DNA from: Brachionus manjavacas
Lineage: Eukaryota > Rotifera > Eurotatoria > Ploima > Brachionidae
Length of the DNA stretch: 64,000 nt
Direction of reading: 5' to 3'
Assembly: GCA_019054805.1 (NCBI GenBank)
Contig: JAHQIY010000007.1
Location: 3,973,501-4,037,500, forward strand
This document shows, piece by piece, positions 11,696-24,600 of this stretch; position 1 is the first letter of the stretch; the number at the start of each line of letters is the position of its first letter. The notes beneath the pieces are model-generated. The model saw nothing but the letters and a program-made list of their open reading frames with translations, did not search any database and was not told the origin of the DNA. The position numbers were made by a program, and so were the translations under genes.

Positions 11696-13445
11696 TCTTT
11701 CTTCTTTTTTCTTTAATGACAAGATATTTGAATAAAATAATAAGGATGTAAAACTAAAACCAAAACGCTAAATACATTAAACGTCTAGGGATCTTTTTAA
11801 ACCAAGTCTAGATTGAATAAAATATTCCAAATTAGCTGACTAAATCGATTTTATTTCTAGTTGAAAATATCAAAAATCGATTAAAAACAAATTCAAAAAT
11901 GATACAAAAAAGTTAAATGAAGGAATATTTCCTCTTTTAATCGACTTTCTCAGACTTTTAAAGTAATTAAAAAAAATATATAAATTCTGTTTCGAAAATC
12001 ACAAGGAATTATGATTTATTTCTATTTATGTTGTTCTAAATTCAAATTATGCAAAAATCAAGTGCCTCGATTAGTTTGCCTAATTTTTCGCATTCAAATC
12101 TAAAAAACAATTTTCGAGTCCTTTTTGGCTGAACTTTTCAAAATTGGTATTTAACTTGGAAGCTTTAAGATTCAAAAATTCTAATAAATGTCTAGTCTCA
12201 TATTTAATTTTTTTGAAATAAAACAATTTTTTTTAGTACTGAGTATTAAATCCAATTTTGAGCTTACATCAGTAAAATAATGGACCCATGAAAAAATGAA
12301 AATTTTATCATAATTTAATCTAGGTACTTATAAAGAGACTTGATTAAATAAATCAATTAAATGAAATTAAATATTTAAAGATATCTAAGCTCTTAAAAAA
12401 GAAAGAGCTTTTTCCGTATTATATTGATTAAGTGATCACTTAATGAAATTAATTTAAATAAATTAATGATGAAATAAATGATGCTAAAATTGATTTTAAC
12501 ATTTAGAAAACCTTTAAGAGACAGCAAGAAGAAATTCGATGAATTTATAAAGAAAATTCTGCTTCAAATAAAAGCATAAAAATTTATTAATCCCAAATAA
12601 ATTAATTTATTTATTAATCGGAAGGATTTTAATCTAAATTAAAAAACAATAATCTAATCAAAATTTGTTTATGTAATTAGCAATGTTTCTCTCGACCGAA
12701 GGCAATGAAAATAAAATAAATTAATAAATGGATTCTGATTTTTTTTCTATTTTTTTGAATACCTAAAGGATCAGCATTATAGCGTTTTTGATGCCGTTTT
12801 TGTTTCAAGATAATTTAGTCAATCAAAAACAAAAATATGATAACAGCTAAAATGCATGGCAATGCTATGCACAAAGATAATAAATTTGAATTACTAGATA
12901 AAATAGTTTTTATTTAAAAAACTTTTCATTTCCTATCAAAATTTATCCTAAATTTAGATTCTGCGAAAGCTAACCATAAAGAAAAGCTTAAGCTATCTTC
13001 AAAAAATCATAAGATTAACCAATTAACCAAGCTACCTTTTTTGCATGTTTAATTTTATATTTAATCTCATTACAAAGAATCTTAAAAATTTAATTCAATT
13101 ATCTTTGTATAACATGCTTAAATAAATTAAATAAACATGTTTTATTAGTTGAGATTTTTATTTTTATTAATACCGGTAATCAATATCATTTTTTGAACTA
13201 TTTGAATTAAAAAAAATGAATATAAATTTGCAATTTGAATTAATTTCAATAATTTTATTTTAAGTTAAAAGTAAGAGTCTTTGGAAGATGATAAAATTTA
13301 TCAATAATATTTTCAGATTTGTTTATTCTAATTTTTCAAAAAAAAAAAGAAAACTGGTAAAAATCAAAATTCATAGCAAATATAAAATAATTTAACTTTA
13401 AAGAACTAGACTAGTCAAGTTCTAAATACTAAACAAGTTGAAAAA
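11696..13445. other. AT-rich intergenic region, no gene seen
   Basis: About 1.75 kb between the 5' end of the M13 peptidase gene and the 3' end of DGAT1. No sustained frame, no recognised repeat family and no structural RNA. The M13 promoter should lie just right of 11695. Confidence 0.6.
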
Positions 13446-15225
13446 TTAATTTGAAACTTGAAAATAATCAATATAATAATCATGAATGTACATCATAATA
13501 GCTATCGGTTGACCTATGATCAACGAAATCCAAACTGCCATATTTCCATAATTGCCGTGCAGCAATTTCTTCACTACAAAAGCAAACGGTATCTAAAAGA
13601 GAAAAAAAATTTAATAAATTTTATTAATTATTATTCAAATTATCTTACTTGAACGATCATTCCCAAAAAAGCCCATATTCTAAACATTCTCAAAGGTATT
13701 GAAACCAAGTATTCGTGAAAAAAAGCTGACACAAAAAAAACTATGAGACTAGCCTGAGGTTTCGTGATTCCCTGTGTCAAAAGAGGCTTATAAATATGTC
13801 TAAGGCAAAATTTATGGACAGGTATATTCCAATTTTGCCAAAAACTGTCCACATCTTCAGCATTCCACCAGTCCCTATAAAATTCTCTATCGCCGAATCG
13901 AAGCACTTCAGCCAAAACATTAAGATATGAATGGAAAAAACAATAGAAGCCTATTAACCATATAACATGGTTAGGAACAGCTAATTTGAGCAATCTCTCA
14001 ATTATCTTTAAAATATTTGATTCACGAAAAGGAATTTTGCTATTTTGGAGTATAGGCACAACCCACTGCTGAAGCAAAAAAAGAGATAAACTCGATAGAA
14101 ATATAATCTCGCCTGATCGGCGTATTAGAAAACTTTTTCTAATGCGTTGCGATCTAGGAAAATTCAACTCATAGCAAAGTGTCGGAGCAGCCATAAAAAA
14201 ATATAAGTTTTTAAAATTCAAATTTTGTGGATACTCGATTTGTTCACTTTCTGTTGCATCTTTTCCGGGAGCTGTATCTTTTTTTTTTACAGAAAGCTCA
14301 TTTCTGCTTTTAAGGCGGTAGTGTCTGTTGACCTGAAAGTATGAAACTAGTTTCATTGACAAACATGTGTACCAAGCCAATGCAAAAAACGAAGAGACTA
14401 AAATAAAATGTTACTAATAAAATGTGCTTTTTTTAAACTAGTACCTGGATTTGCTTCACGATACCACAAATATATAGCCGGAGCTAGCAAGGCAGTAAAT
14501 ATATTGATGAAACAAAAAAATTTTCCACCATTTTCACCAATTTTGGACTTTTTAAATTAATTGTATAAAATTTTTAAAAAAATTTAATTCTTTTTAGATA
14601 CCTTTTGCAATAGCTTCTCCAAATAAAGGGCTATTAAAATAAAAAAATTGGATAGAACTAAGGCGAGCAATGAAGGCCATGCTGTTGGATCTTTGATAAA
14701 AAGAATTGGTACATTAAATTTAACCAAAAAGCCGTATTTGAGCAAATTTTCGAGCACTAGTCGGCTCGATGACATCACCAACAAAATGACGCATAAATTC
14801 AAAATTCCGCGGTAGTTAGTATAACCGCTTGCTGAGCTCAAAAGTGAATCTCTTATTTTATGACACCTTGAGAAAATATTAAAATTTCAAAATATTTTCA
14901 TTTATAGATGCATGTAAAAATTTAAATCGAGCGTGTCATGATTTTTTAGGGGAGCAAAAGTTTTGATAAAAAATATTCTAACTAATTGAAAATCTTTTTT
15001 TTCTACTAAATTAATAGTTGCCAATTGTGTAATTATCAGATTTTTTAATTTTAAGGCAAAAGTAATTTTTAAGAGACTAATTAAAAATGAGAATTCTTAC
15101 GATTCAAATGGATGGGGTCGTGGACACGACTCATTGTTAACTTTTTCACACTCGGTTCCATTCTCGGATTTATTCAGCAAAATTTTTCTAGATCTAACCT
15201 CTTTGGTCTCTGATGTTGATTTCAT
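13446..15225 (-). CDS. DGAT1: Diacylglycerol O-acyltransferase 1 (MBOAT family)
   Basis: Exons (minus): 15101-15225, 14602-14866, 14445-14547, 13649-14397, 13446-13592; 462 residues, close to mammalian DGAT1 (about 490). It joins diacylglycerol and acyl-CoA to make triacylglycerol in the ER membrane. Diagnostic stretches are [11 protein letters not shown] and [14 protein letters not shown] near the N-terminus, [13 protein letters not shown], the acyl-CoA-binding FYRDWWN, then [12 protein letters not shown], the catalytic His region [13 protein letters not shown], and the C-terminal [14 protein letters not shown]. These separate it from the related sterol acyltransferases, which have FYxDWWN but a different C-terminus. 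Several hydrophobic segments are visible. The gene starts 553 bp from the divergently oriented V-ATPase a gene. Confidence 0.96.
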
Positions 15226-15778
15226 TTTAGAATCAAAAAGTGAAAATTTAGAATAATAAAATTTAAATTATTTACTAATAAAACACACATTTTAAGCTAT
15301 TTTTATTCAACTCATGAGAAATAGCTTGCAATATGCATCATACACTTTGGACAGAGTTTTAAATTGAGATTATTTTTGTACCTAAGTCAAAGATGTTTTG
15401 AAAAAAGATAAGGCTAGCTTTTAAAATAAAGAATATTGCAAATTATGTTTGTTATAATTTATCATAAATTAAACCTTATTAGCTAAATATATTTATCTTG
15501 TCGCAAAAATCGATAAACATTTCGGTCTCCATATTTTTTAAATAATTTTCTTTATTTTTCTCTGCATTAAAATTTTGTTTAAATTATTTTAATGCAAAAT
15601 ATGACGAAAGAACTTGAATTTTAGTATTTGAATCTAGATATCGCTTAACAAGAATTCTTAAAGCTTGCATTATTATGCGATTTATGATGTATCTAGTTTT
15701 TTTTTCTTTTTTTCTTTGTTAAATAAAAAATTTCAGTTTTGGAAAGTATATTTTTTAAATATTTAGAAATTTTTTGAA
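15226..15778. promoter_or_regulatory. Shared 5' region between divergent DGAT1 and V-ATPase a genes
   Basis: The two start codons face away from each other across 553 bp of AT-rich DNA, so both promoters and 5' UTRs must lie here. A pyrimidine-rich TTTTTTTCTTTTTTTCTTTG run at about 15700-15720 precedes the V-ATPase start. No specific factor site can be assigned. Confidence 0.5.
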
Positions 15779-18700
15779 ATGAGCTCCCTGTTTCGAGGCG
15801 AGGACATGACCTTGTGTCAAATTTATTTTCAATCCGAGGCAGCATACTCCTGCGTTGCCCAGCTGGGTGAGCTCGGAATAGTGCAATTCAGAGATGTAAA
15901 AATCTTAGTTTTCAAAAGAATAAAGAACATTTTTTTTATTAAATTTTACCAAGCTTAATCCAACAGTGAATGCTTTTCAGCGAAAATTTGTCAACGAAGT
16001 GCGTCGATGTGAGGAGATGGAGCGAAAGTTACGCTTTTTGGAAAGTGAGATAATTAAGGAAAAAGAAATTTCGCTGGCTGAAGCGCAAGAATTTTGTGAG
16101 GCGCCCAAGTCAAAAGAAATGATAGAAATGGAAGCAGCGTTGGAACAATTGGAACACGATCTGCAGGAAGTTAATTCAAATAAAGATGCATTGAAAAAAA
16201 ATTATCTCGAGCTGCAGGAATTGAGGCATATTTTAACCAAAGCGACCACTTTTTTCGAAGAACAGGACCGAATTCAGACTGGAGAACAAACTGTTTTGCA
16301 AATGGAAACCCAAGACCGAATTCAACCATTGAGACTTGGGTTTCTTGCTGGCGTTATTGATCGTGAAAGAGTACCATCGTTTGAGCTTATGCTGTGGCGT
16401 ATTTGCCGTGGTAATGTTTTTTTACGAACTGCTGAAATTGAGGAAACCCTCGAAGATCCAAAAACTGTAAGTTCATCATCAATGATATAAAAACTTTCAA
16501 ATATAGAAAAAGTGACAGTTTTCAAAAGTATATTTTCTTTATTAGCTCTAAACGCTCTTTTCTTTTTTATTTTAAATTTTTTTAAATCTAAATCATATTT
16601 TTTTTAGAATACCCAAGTGAATAAGACAGTTTTTATCCTGTTCTTTCAAGGTGAACAATTGAAGACCAAAGTCAAAAAAATTTGTGAAGGGTAAAAATAA
16701 AAAAACTCACTTATCACCTCAAGTTAAAAAAAAATTCAGCTTTAAGGCAACCATTTATCCATGCCCAGAGACAGCTAGTGAACGTCGTGAAATGGGTCTT
16801 GGGGTGATGACTCGTCTTGAAGAGCTCAAAACAGTTCTGGACCAGTCGTTAAATTTAAGAAAAAGTCTTCTCACAAATGCAGCTTTGAATGTTAAGACTT
16901 GGTTTTGCCGAGTCCGTAAAATGAAGGCCATTTACCATACTATGAACATGTTTAATCTAGAAGTAAATCAAAAATGTTTAATAGCTGAATGTTGGGCCCC
17001 AGTCAACGAACTGACTAGAATAAAATTGGCTTTGGATAAAGGAACTGTAAGAATCAATTGAATTTTATTAAAAAAATAAATAAATTTTTTTTTAGGAATT
17101 GAGTGGAAGTAATATTCAGTCAATTCTTAATCGCATGGAAACTAAAGAACAACCACCCACTCATCACAGATTGAACAAATTTTCTGAAGGATTTCAAAAT
17201 ATAGTCGATGCTTATGGAATTTCAAGTTATCGTGAAATAAACCCGGCTCCATTTACTGTGATCACATTTCCATTTCTGTTTGCAGTTATGTTTGGTGATG
17301 CTGGTCACGGTCTAATCATGAGTTTGTTCGCATTATTTATGGTTCTGCGTGAAAGTCAGCTCAAAAATAAGTTAAGGACTAATGAAGTCTGGCAAATATT
17401 CTTCGGTGGTAGATACATAATTCTTCTCATGGGTTTGTTTAGTATTTATACCGGAGTCATTTACAATGATGTATTCTCTAAATCAATGAATATATTTGGT
17501 TCAAGTTGGAGGGTTGGAGTGACCAAAAATTTTGATTTTGAAAAAGTGACAGTGTTTGACTTGAATCCAAACACTAACGCTAACCAGTCACTCAATGAGA
17601 TCAAAATGTATTCAGGCAATCCATATCCGTTTGGAGTCGATCCAATTTGGATAATGTCTATAAACAAAATTGCTTTCACCAACTCTCTAAAAATGAAATT
17701 TTCGGTAATTATTGGAATCATGCAAATGATGTTCGGTTTGGTCTTGTCTTTGCTTAATCATTTGTAAGTATGGTAAAAAATTAGAGATTTATTGAACTCT
17801 TAAGTTAACTCTTAAAAATTTTTAAAAAATTGAAAATAAGTTATTGAGGGCCTTAGTAAATTAATATTTTTTTTGATATTTAAAAGTTGTTTTAAAATTT
17901 TTTTTAGGTTTTTTGGTAAAATGGTGAGCGTACTTTTTGAATTCATTCCCCAAGTCATTTTTCTAACATTTATTTTTGTGTACCTATGCGTGATGATATT
18001 AATTAAATGGCTTCGGTTTGATGGCTCTCCTGACTCAACCCAATGTGCCCCAAATTTATTGATCGGTAGCTTAATTACATTACACATTACATTACATTTA
18101 ACAAAAAAATTAAATTGAAATTTTTTTGAAGAATTGATAAATATGTTCTTTTTCAAATCTGCTGCTGATGAGGATCCTTGTAAAGCGTTGTACTCCGGTC
18201 AATCTATAGTCCAAAAAATTCTGATTATTTTGGCAGTTTTATGCATCCCAACAATGCTTTTAGGAAAACCGATTGTTCTCTATTTAAGACACAAGCGAAA
18301 GTCTCAGGTAAATTTTTCTTTTTATCGTTGTTGTGAATATGGAAAAGGTTTTATTAGATCGGTCAACGGTTATCGGACTCGGGACACTTGAATCCGATAG
18401 CTCAAGAAGACAGCACCAGTGATTCAAATGAAGGAGTTGATCTGAAAATCATGAGAGAAACTCCTATTGGCAAAGAGTCACCAGATACCAGCCACGACGA
18501 TGAAGATGAAAATGTAATTAAATTTTAATTTTTTAAAGAGTGGGGTGAGATTAGAAGAGGACATGAGACACATGACCGAAGTAAATAGTCATGTGGTAAC
18601 TAGTGATTCTATTCATCAAGAATCGACCTATTTGGTAAATAGTGATGCCGAACTCCTTACTGAACATGATGAATCTGAGGAAAAGGTTGACTAAATGTTG

Positions 18701-19373
18701 TCTTTAATTTAATGCTCTGTTTAAATCTTGCCGTGTGGTTGTGACTTTTTTGGTGATATCTAACTATTCTTATTTGTTTTAAAAATATATTGCCAAAAAA
18801 TGATCACCATATAAGCTTTTATTTTATTTTATGTTTAAATTTATTATTTTATTAAATTAGTTTTATTTTTGTAATCAAACGTAATAAAATTTTAAACTTT
18901 CAAATAAACTTTGTGATTTTTAGTTTGATATGGGCGAACTTGCAGTAGAACAATGCATCCACACAATTGAGTATTTCTTGGGCTGTATTTCGCATACAGC
19001 TTCATATTTGCGTTTATGGGCTTTGAGTTTAGCTCATGCTGGTAAGAAAATTTCAAATTTAAAACTGAATTTTATGGAATTTAAGCATCATTTTTTAGAA
19101 TTATCTGAGGTATTATGGACTATGATTCTCAGAATTGGTCTTAAGAGCGGGACTGTTCCAGGCTTTGTGATACTATGGCTAGTTTTTGTGCCATGGGCTG
19201 CCTTTACTATCGGAGTGTTGCTTTTAATGGAAGGTTTATCTGCCTTTTTGCACGCTCTCAGACTTCACTGGGTCGAATTTCAAAGCAAATTTTATAAAGG
19301 CGAGGGCTATCAATTTATGCCCTTTTCATTTGAACAATTACTTGAACAAGCTGAAAACCCGGACAAAATCTAA
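15779..19373 (+). CDS. ATP6V0A: V-type proton ATPase subunit a (116 kDa, V0 sector)
   Basis: Exons: 15779-15895, 15954-16466, 16608-16690, 16740-17046, 17096-17763, 17908-18065, 18132-18307, 18358-18513, 18539-18685, 18924-19041, 19099-19373; 905 residues against about 840 in most animals. Subunit a carries the proton half-channels of the vacuolar ATPase. Family landmarks are the N-terminal [72 protein letters not shown], and [20 protein letters not shown] containing the essential channel Arg. Exons 18358-18513 and 18539-18685 encode about 100 extra acidic Ser/Glu/Asp-rich residues just before the [10 protein letters not shown] helix, which explains the extra length. The donor after 18685 (GTTGAC) is weak; reading through it gives a TAA within three codons, so a shortened product is conceivable. 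Confidence 0.95.
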
Positions 19374-19482
19374 TCTCCTAATTTATTATTTATTTTTTTG
19401 AAGCGAAAAAAATTGATGTTCAAAATTTTACAAATATTTATTTAAATAATATTTTTTAGTTTAAATAAAGATCTGCACCTGA

Positions 19483-20065
19483 TTATTTTTGTTTTTGTTT
19501 TTCTTTATCTTTATCAATTTCATTATCTTGAACAAGTTCTATACTTTTTCCTTTGCGAACAATACAAGCACTTTTTTGCTTCTTTTTTCCTTCATAAATG
19601 GTGGTCAAAGCTTCCTCAGGCTGACCATCTTGCTCTCTGTAAGCGCTAATGGTAACTGGGGATGCGTCATATGTTTTTGTGTGCTTTGATTCGTTTGGAT
19701 CTAAATGGAATCGAGTTGGTCGACCTTTTGAATCAGTTATCGTTACGACAACTAATTGCTCAGTTTCATTCTTAATATTTACTCCATAGGTATCACTTGC
19801 CGAAAAAAATATATTTTTAAAGAAGCTTTTTATAAGGAAAACAATGAAATTTAAAAAAATAATTTTATTTAATTTACTCCAGAATAAAAGTTGCAAAAAA
19901 ACCCAACATAGTGTTAAATTGAATAATATAAGGTGCTAATTTATAAAATGAATTTTTAAGTATCACAAATAAATATCTCAATCCAGTAGAAAATGACGCT
20001 CTAAAGTTAACCAAAAAGTTTTCTAGAAAGTTATAAATAGCTGGATGGGATGAGTCAACGGGCAT
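19483..20065 (-). CDS. Small hypothetical protein (two exons)
   Basis: Exons (minus): 19878-20065 and 19483-19795, giving 166 residues in an intact frame from MPVDSSHPAIYNF. I do not recognise the family. The first exon is rich in aromatic and aliphatic residues (LRYLFVILKNSFY, IIQFNTMLGFFATFIL) and may form one or two membrane or amphipathic helices. The second is polar and beta-like (QLVVVTITDSKGRPTRFHLDP) and ends in a Lys/Glu/Asp/Gln tail. It converges tail-to-tail with the V-ATPase a gene, whose stop is about 110 bp away, so their 3' UTRs probably meet or overlap. Confidence 0.65.
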
Positions 20066-21110
20066 ATTTTTATTTTGGAATGCTTAAAATTTTAGTTGAA
20101 AAAATATTTTGTAAGAATTTTTAATTTTTTGATTAATATAATTTTTTCTTTATACTAAGAACTTGGATATCAAGAAGAAATTAAAACATTTTATTCTATT
20201 TTTATCTTTATTCTCAGTTTTTAAAGTCAAAAAGAATTGTCTGAGAAATAGCTCAGTTAAATAATTTTAAGATTTGTATTTCAATTAAAAAGTAATGAGG
20301 GAAATTTTTCAAATTTATTTATAATTATAATAGAGCAAAAATACATTTGTGAGTAAGAGTGCTTTCAGCTTTTCGTTAAGTTTCAACTCAAAATAAAGAT
20401 TTTTTATTTAACCGTTATTATTATTATTTTACTTAAATAATAATCCTATCATAAATAAGAAAAAAAATCTTAAATAAGTAGAAATTAAATTTATAAAATC
20501 TGAAAATTTGAAATGGTGATTTCTTATTTTTCCTTCAATATTTCTGTCACAAGATTTAAAAAAATGTGAATATTTGGTCTTAAATAATATAGGCCCTTAT
20601 GTTGCTGGAATTCAACACTTTTATTAATATTAATTATTTAAAGCACTTAAACTTAAAGATGTTCAGATTAAATTAATCATGTGTTGTATGTTTCCAAGTT
20701 TCAGAAGAATACTTTTTAAATTCGCTCTATGCTGAATTTCCTGTAAATTGGATTTTTAATTATTACATGGGTATTTTTAAAAAGGCTGAATTTTTAATTG
20801 ATTGGTATAACATAAACTAATATTTCGATGTCATTGGCAACTCTATTTTCATCATTTCGAAACAAATGAAAATAATTTTGTACTCTTTAATATTAATATT
20901 ATTTTTATTATAGAATAAGCAAATTAAATAAAAATATCCGCTAACAAACAGTTTTTTTCTGTAAAGATATAAAAAGTTATTCTTATCGATCGCAATTTTT
21001 ATTTTTCCAAGCATTTAAGTAATCTCAAAATTTTAAAAATTATAATCTGAAATATTAAGTACGTTATTGGCAATCTTGAAGGTAGATTGCAAGTTTAAAG
21101 AAAATAAAAG
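20066..21110. other. AT-rich intergenic region, no gene seen
   Basis: About 1 kb between divergent small genes. A 65-codon minus-strand frame at 20817-21014 has no splice context, no conserved motif and ordinary AT-rich composition. No repeat recognised. Confidence 0.6.
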
Positions 21111-21462
21111 ATGGAAAATAACTCCAATAGCAAAGAATCTAGTTTTCCTTTGTGGACAGTCGCTATAATTGTAATAACAGCCTTTGGTTTAGTGTTTCTA
21201 ATAGTATTAATAATTTCAGTTAATAAGAAAAAGAAAAAGATTGGTAAATATTATATAAATTCTAATTGACTTTGAAACCAAAATAAAATAAAAAACCCAA
21301 GATTCCATTTCTTCAACACCAGAATATAGCAATTCATGTAATCTCGGCGTTTTTTCAATTGCCAGATACGACTCCGATTCAATTTCTTTAACGAGAACAT
21401 CAAGAACAATTGATGACAGACTGCCATCTTATGACGAGTTATTTCTAGAAGATATAAATTAA
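21111..21462 (+). CDS. 97-residue single-pass membrane protein, unknown family
   Basis: Exons 21111-21243 and 21302-21462, joined in frame across a 58-bp GT...AG intron. Both exons are short, so the gene is easy to miss. It begins MENNSNSKESSFPLWT, has no cleavable signal peptide, then a single strongly hydrophobic helix of about 23 residues (VAIIVITAFGLVFLIVLIIS) followed directly by a Lys cluster (NKKKKKIG), which puts the C-terminus in the cytosol by the positive-inside rule. The cytoplasmic tail is Ser/Asp-rich and ends LPSYDELFLEDIN; PSYDEL resembles a tyrosine-based or PY-type sorting motif. Function unknown. The splice and the TM topology make it a credible gene rather than chance. Confidence 0.6.
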
Positions 21463-21633
21463 TTTAAAGTTTTTTTTAAGGATGATAAAAAAATATATAA
21501 ATGTAAAAATTTTTTTATTTAATGAACAAAATAAAATTCATCTGAATGATCACTTTAATTTAAGGGAGAAATAAAGAAACTATTTTAATTTTTTCTATGC
21601 TAATTTTAAGATAAATCAATGAAATTTGTGTTT

Positions 21634-24600
21634 TTATAATAATCTTCTGACCGAACTTGCTCTAACAGTGCTGCTTGCACGAGCCTGTTGTTCTCGCTTT
21701 TAAATAATAAAAATTAGTCAACCAAATACAAAGAAAAATTCTGATTTTTTTTACTTGAGGAGAACTAGCTCTTCCTTGGGAAACAGTGCTACGATTTTTT
21801 ATTCGTTGCTTATTGAGGAGACTTTCAGCTTGGCCAGCTCTTTCTTCAGCATCATCTAATTCAGTTTGAACCTTGCGGAATTTAGCAAGATTAACAGCGG
21901 CAATTTCTTCGGCCTCTTCTACTTGTCTTTTATAGACTTTCAATTTGTTTTGAAGTTTTTCAACCAAGTCTTGTAATCTAGCTTGGTTCTTTCGGTCCTC
22001 TTCGGCTTGGAAGACCAATTCTTTTAGTCTTCTATCGTTCTTTCTCACTTCTTTCAATGTTTCTTGATGATGACGTTGTTCCATGTCCAATTCAGATTCC
22101 AATTGATGAATCTTAAAATCAAATTATTAAATACTAAAGTGGCCAGCAGGAAAAAATACTCTTTGTTCAAGTTTTTGAATAATTCGTTTGCCTCCTTTTA
22201 GTGCATTGGCTTCAGCTTCATCTAAACGAACTTGTAAGTCTTTAACTTGTTGTTCAAGAGCCTTTCTTAATTTTTCAACACTCGAGACATGTTCCTAAAT
22301 TAAGAATAAAATAAGATTTTAAGAAGTTATAAAAATAAAGTAATTAACTTGTTCTTGACGCAATTCTTCAGCTAATCTAGCTGCATCAGCTGAAGTTTTT
22401 CGTACACGCTCTTCTGAATTTTTCAATTCAGCAATGGACTCGTCTAAGTCAGCCTTTAAAGCAGCCAAGTCGTTTTCTAATTTTCTTTTTTGAGCACCAA
22501 GATTTGAATTAGAAGCTCCAAGTTCACTGATTCGATCAGCAGCGTCGTGCAAGTCATTTTCAGCAGCTTTGCGAGCTTTTTCGGCTTGTTCAAGAGCGCT
22601 TCTGATTTCGTCAAGTTCAGAAGCTAGCATATCAGCACGACGCTCGGCCTGAGCGGTAGCTTCCCTGGCTTCTTCTTTTTGACGTTGCTCATCTTCGATC
22701 TGAGCTTGTAATTCATCAATGGTTAGTTGCAATTTCTTGTTTGCCTTAACAAGATCAGCATTGGCTCTGTTCGAATGATCTAATGCAATTTCAAGTTCGT
22801 TTATATCCGATTCAAGTTTTTTCTTTTGTCTAATAGCTTCGGCTTTGCCTTTTGTTTCTGCTTCTAAGCTAGCTTGCATTGATTCTAATGCACGTTGATG
22901 ATTACGTCTGGTGTTTTCAAACTCTTCTTCTTTCTCATGTAGACGTCTATCTATTTCCTGTCTGACTTGACTCAATTCGAGTTGAGCTCTCAATACTTTG
23001 GCCTCTTCCTGTTCCAAAGCGCCTTCAGCCTCTTCTAAAGCGGCTTGAAACTCATCTTTTTCAATTTCAAGTCGTTTTCTGGACTTTTCCAATTCGTGAA
23101 TTGATTTTCCTCCTTCACCAAGTTGATCCATTAGATCTTTGATTTCATCAGACAAATTCTTGTTTTCACGCCTCAAAGCCTCAATTGATTCGTGGCTCTC
23201 TTCATATTGAGTTTTCAATTTGAACAATTCGGTTGAATATTGACGTGCCTCTTTTTGTGATACATCTAATTCTAGTGTAATATCTTCACACTTTTGCTTC
23301 CATTCGCCGATCAACTTGTCAAATTGCTTTTGTTTTTTTTCCATGGCATTGGCGTTTGAATTAGCACGTTCAACATCGACCATTAAATCTTCAACCTCAT
23401 TTTGCAATCGTTGTTTTGTCTTTTCAAGACTGTTACATTTGGCCAAAGCTTGCTCAACTTGCTCTTCAGCTTCGCTCAACTTAGCAGCCAGTTTTCTCTT
23501 GGCCTCTTCGAGCTCTTCAGCTCTGGCTAAACCTTCAGTTTCATACTTAGACCTCCATTGTTGCATTTCAGTATTAACTTTTGCCAATTGCTTTTGAATT
23601 TCAGTCTTAGCTTCATGTTCTTCTTCATATTGCTCACGAACTTGATCCAAATCCATTGAGAGATTTTTCAACTGTTGAGCTAATGAACTCTTAGCGCGAC
23701 CCTCTTCTTCGGCATTTCTTTTTGCATCCTCAATTTGAGCCTGTAGTTGTTGCTTTGTCTTTCCGAAACCACTAATTTGACTTTCCAAGTCTTCTATCTG
23801 TTGTATTAAATTTGAATTCTCTGATTGTAGTCTATTTTTTTGGGAATTCAAGTCGGAAACTTCGCGAGTCGACTCGTCTATTTTAATAGAAAATTCTTGC
23901 AATTGAAGCTCAAGTTGCTTAACTAGTTTCTCAACATTTGCCTAAATAAAAATTTTCCTTAATATCTTTAATTTTTTCAAATTAAATCAAAACTATTTAT
24001 CAAAACTCATGCAAATGCAAACATCAAACCATCCAATAACCCAAATCTTTATTGAACCACCATTTACTTTAGCTTTATTTGCTTGTTCTATTTGCAGCTT
24101 AGCATCGTCAACCTCTGATTTCACAATTTGTTTTTCTTTTTCGAGTCTTTGTTAATAAAATAAACTAGTACTGACAGAATTGAAAAAAGAAAAAGATTTA
24201 CTTGTTTTTGGCCTTCTGCAACTGGTCTATTTGTTCGGCCATTTCATTAACCGCGTCTTGATGCTTCTTTCTCAATTGGGAAGTTGTCGCCTCATGTTGT
24301 AAATTAGCTTCCTCCAAGTCACGTCTCAATTTGGCCAATTCAGCTTCACGTTTCTTGTTTAATTCAAGCTGAGCTGTCGTTGCGCCACCAGCCTCTTCCA
24401 ATCTTTCATTTAACTCATCTAATTCACGCGACAAGTCAGCTCGTTGTTTTTCAGCCTTGTTCTTGGCCTGTCTTTCAGCTTCAATTTCTTCATCACCTTC
24501 TTCTAATCTCTTTTGCAATTCTTTGATCTTCTTCTGCATATTGACAACTTGACCATGCTCATCTTCGACTTTTGAACCCAGATTATTCAACTCGGCATCT

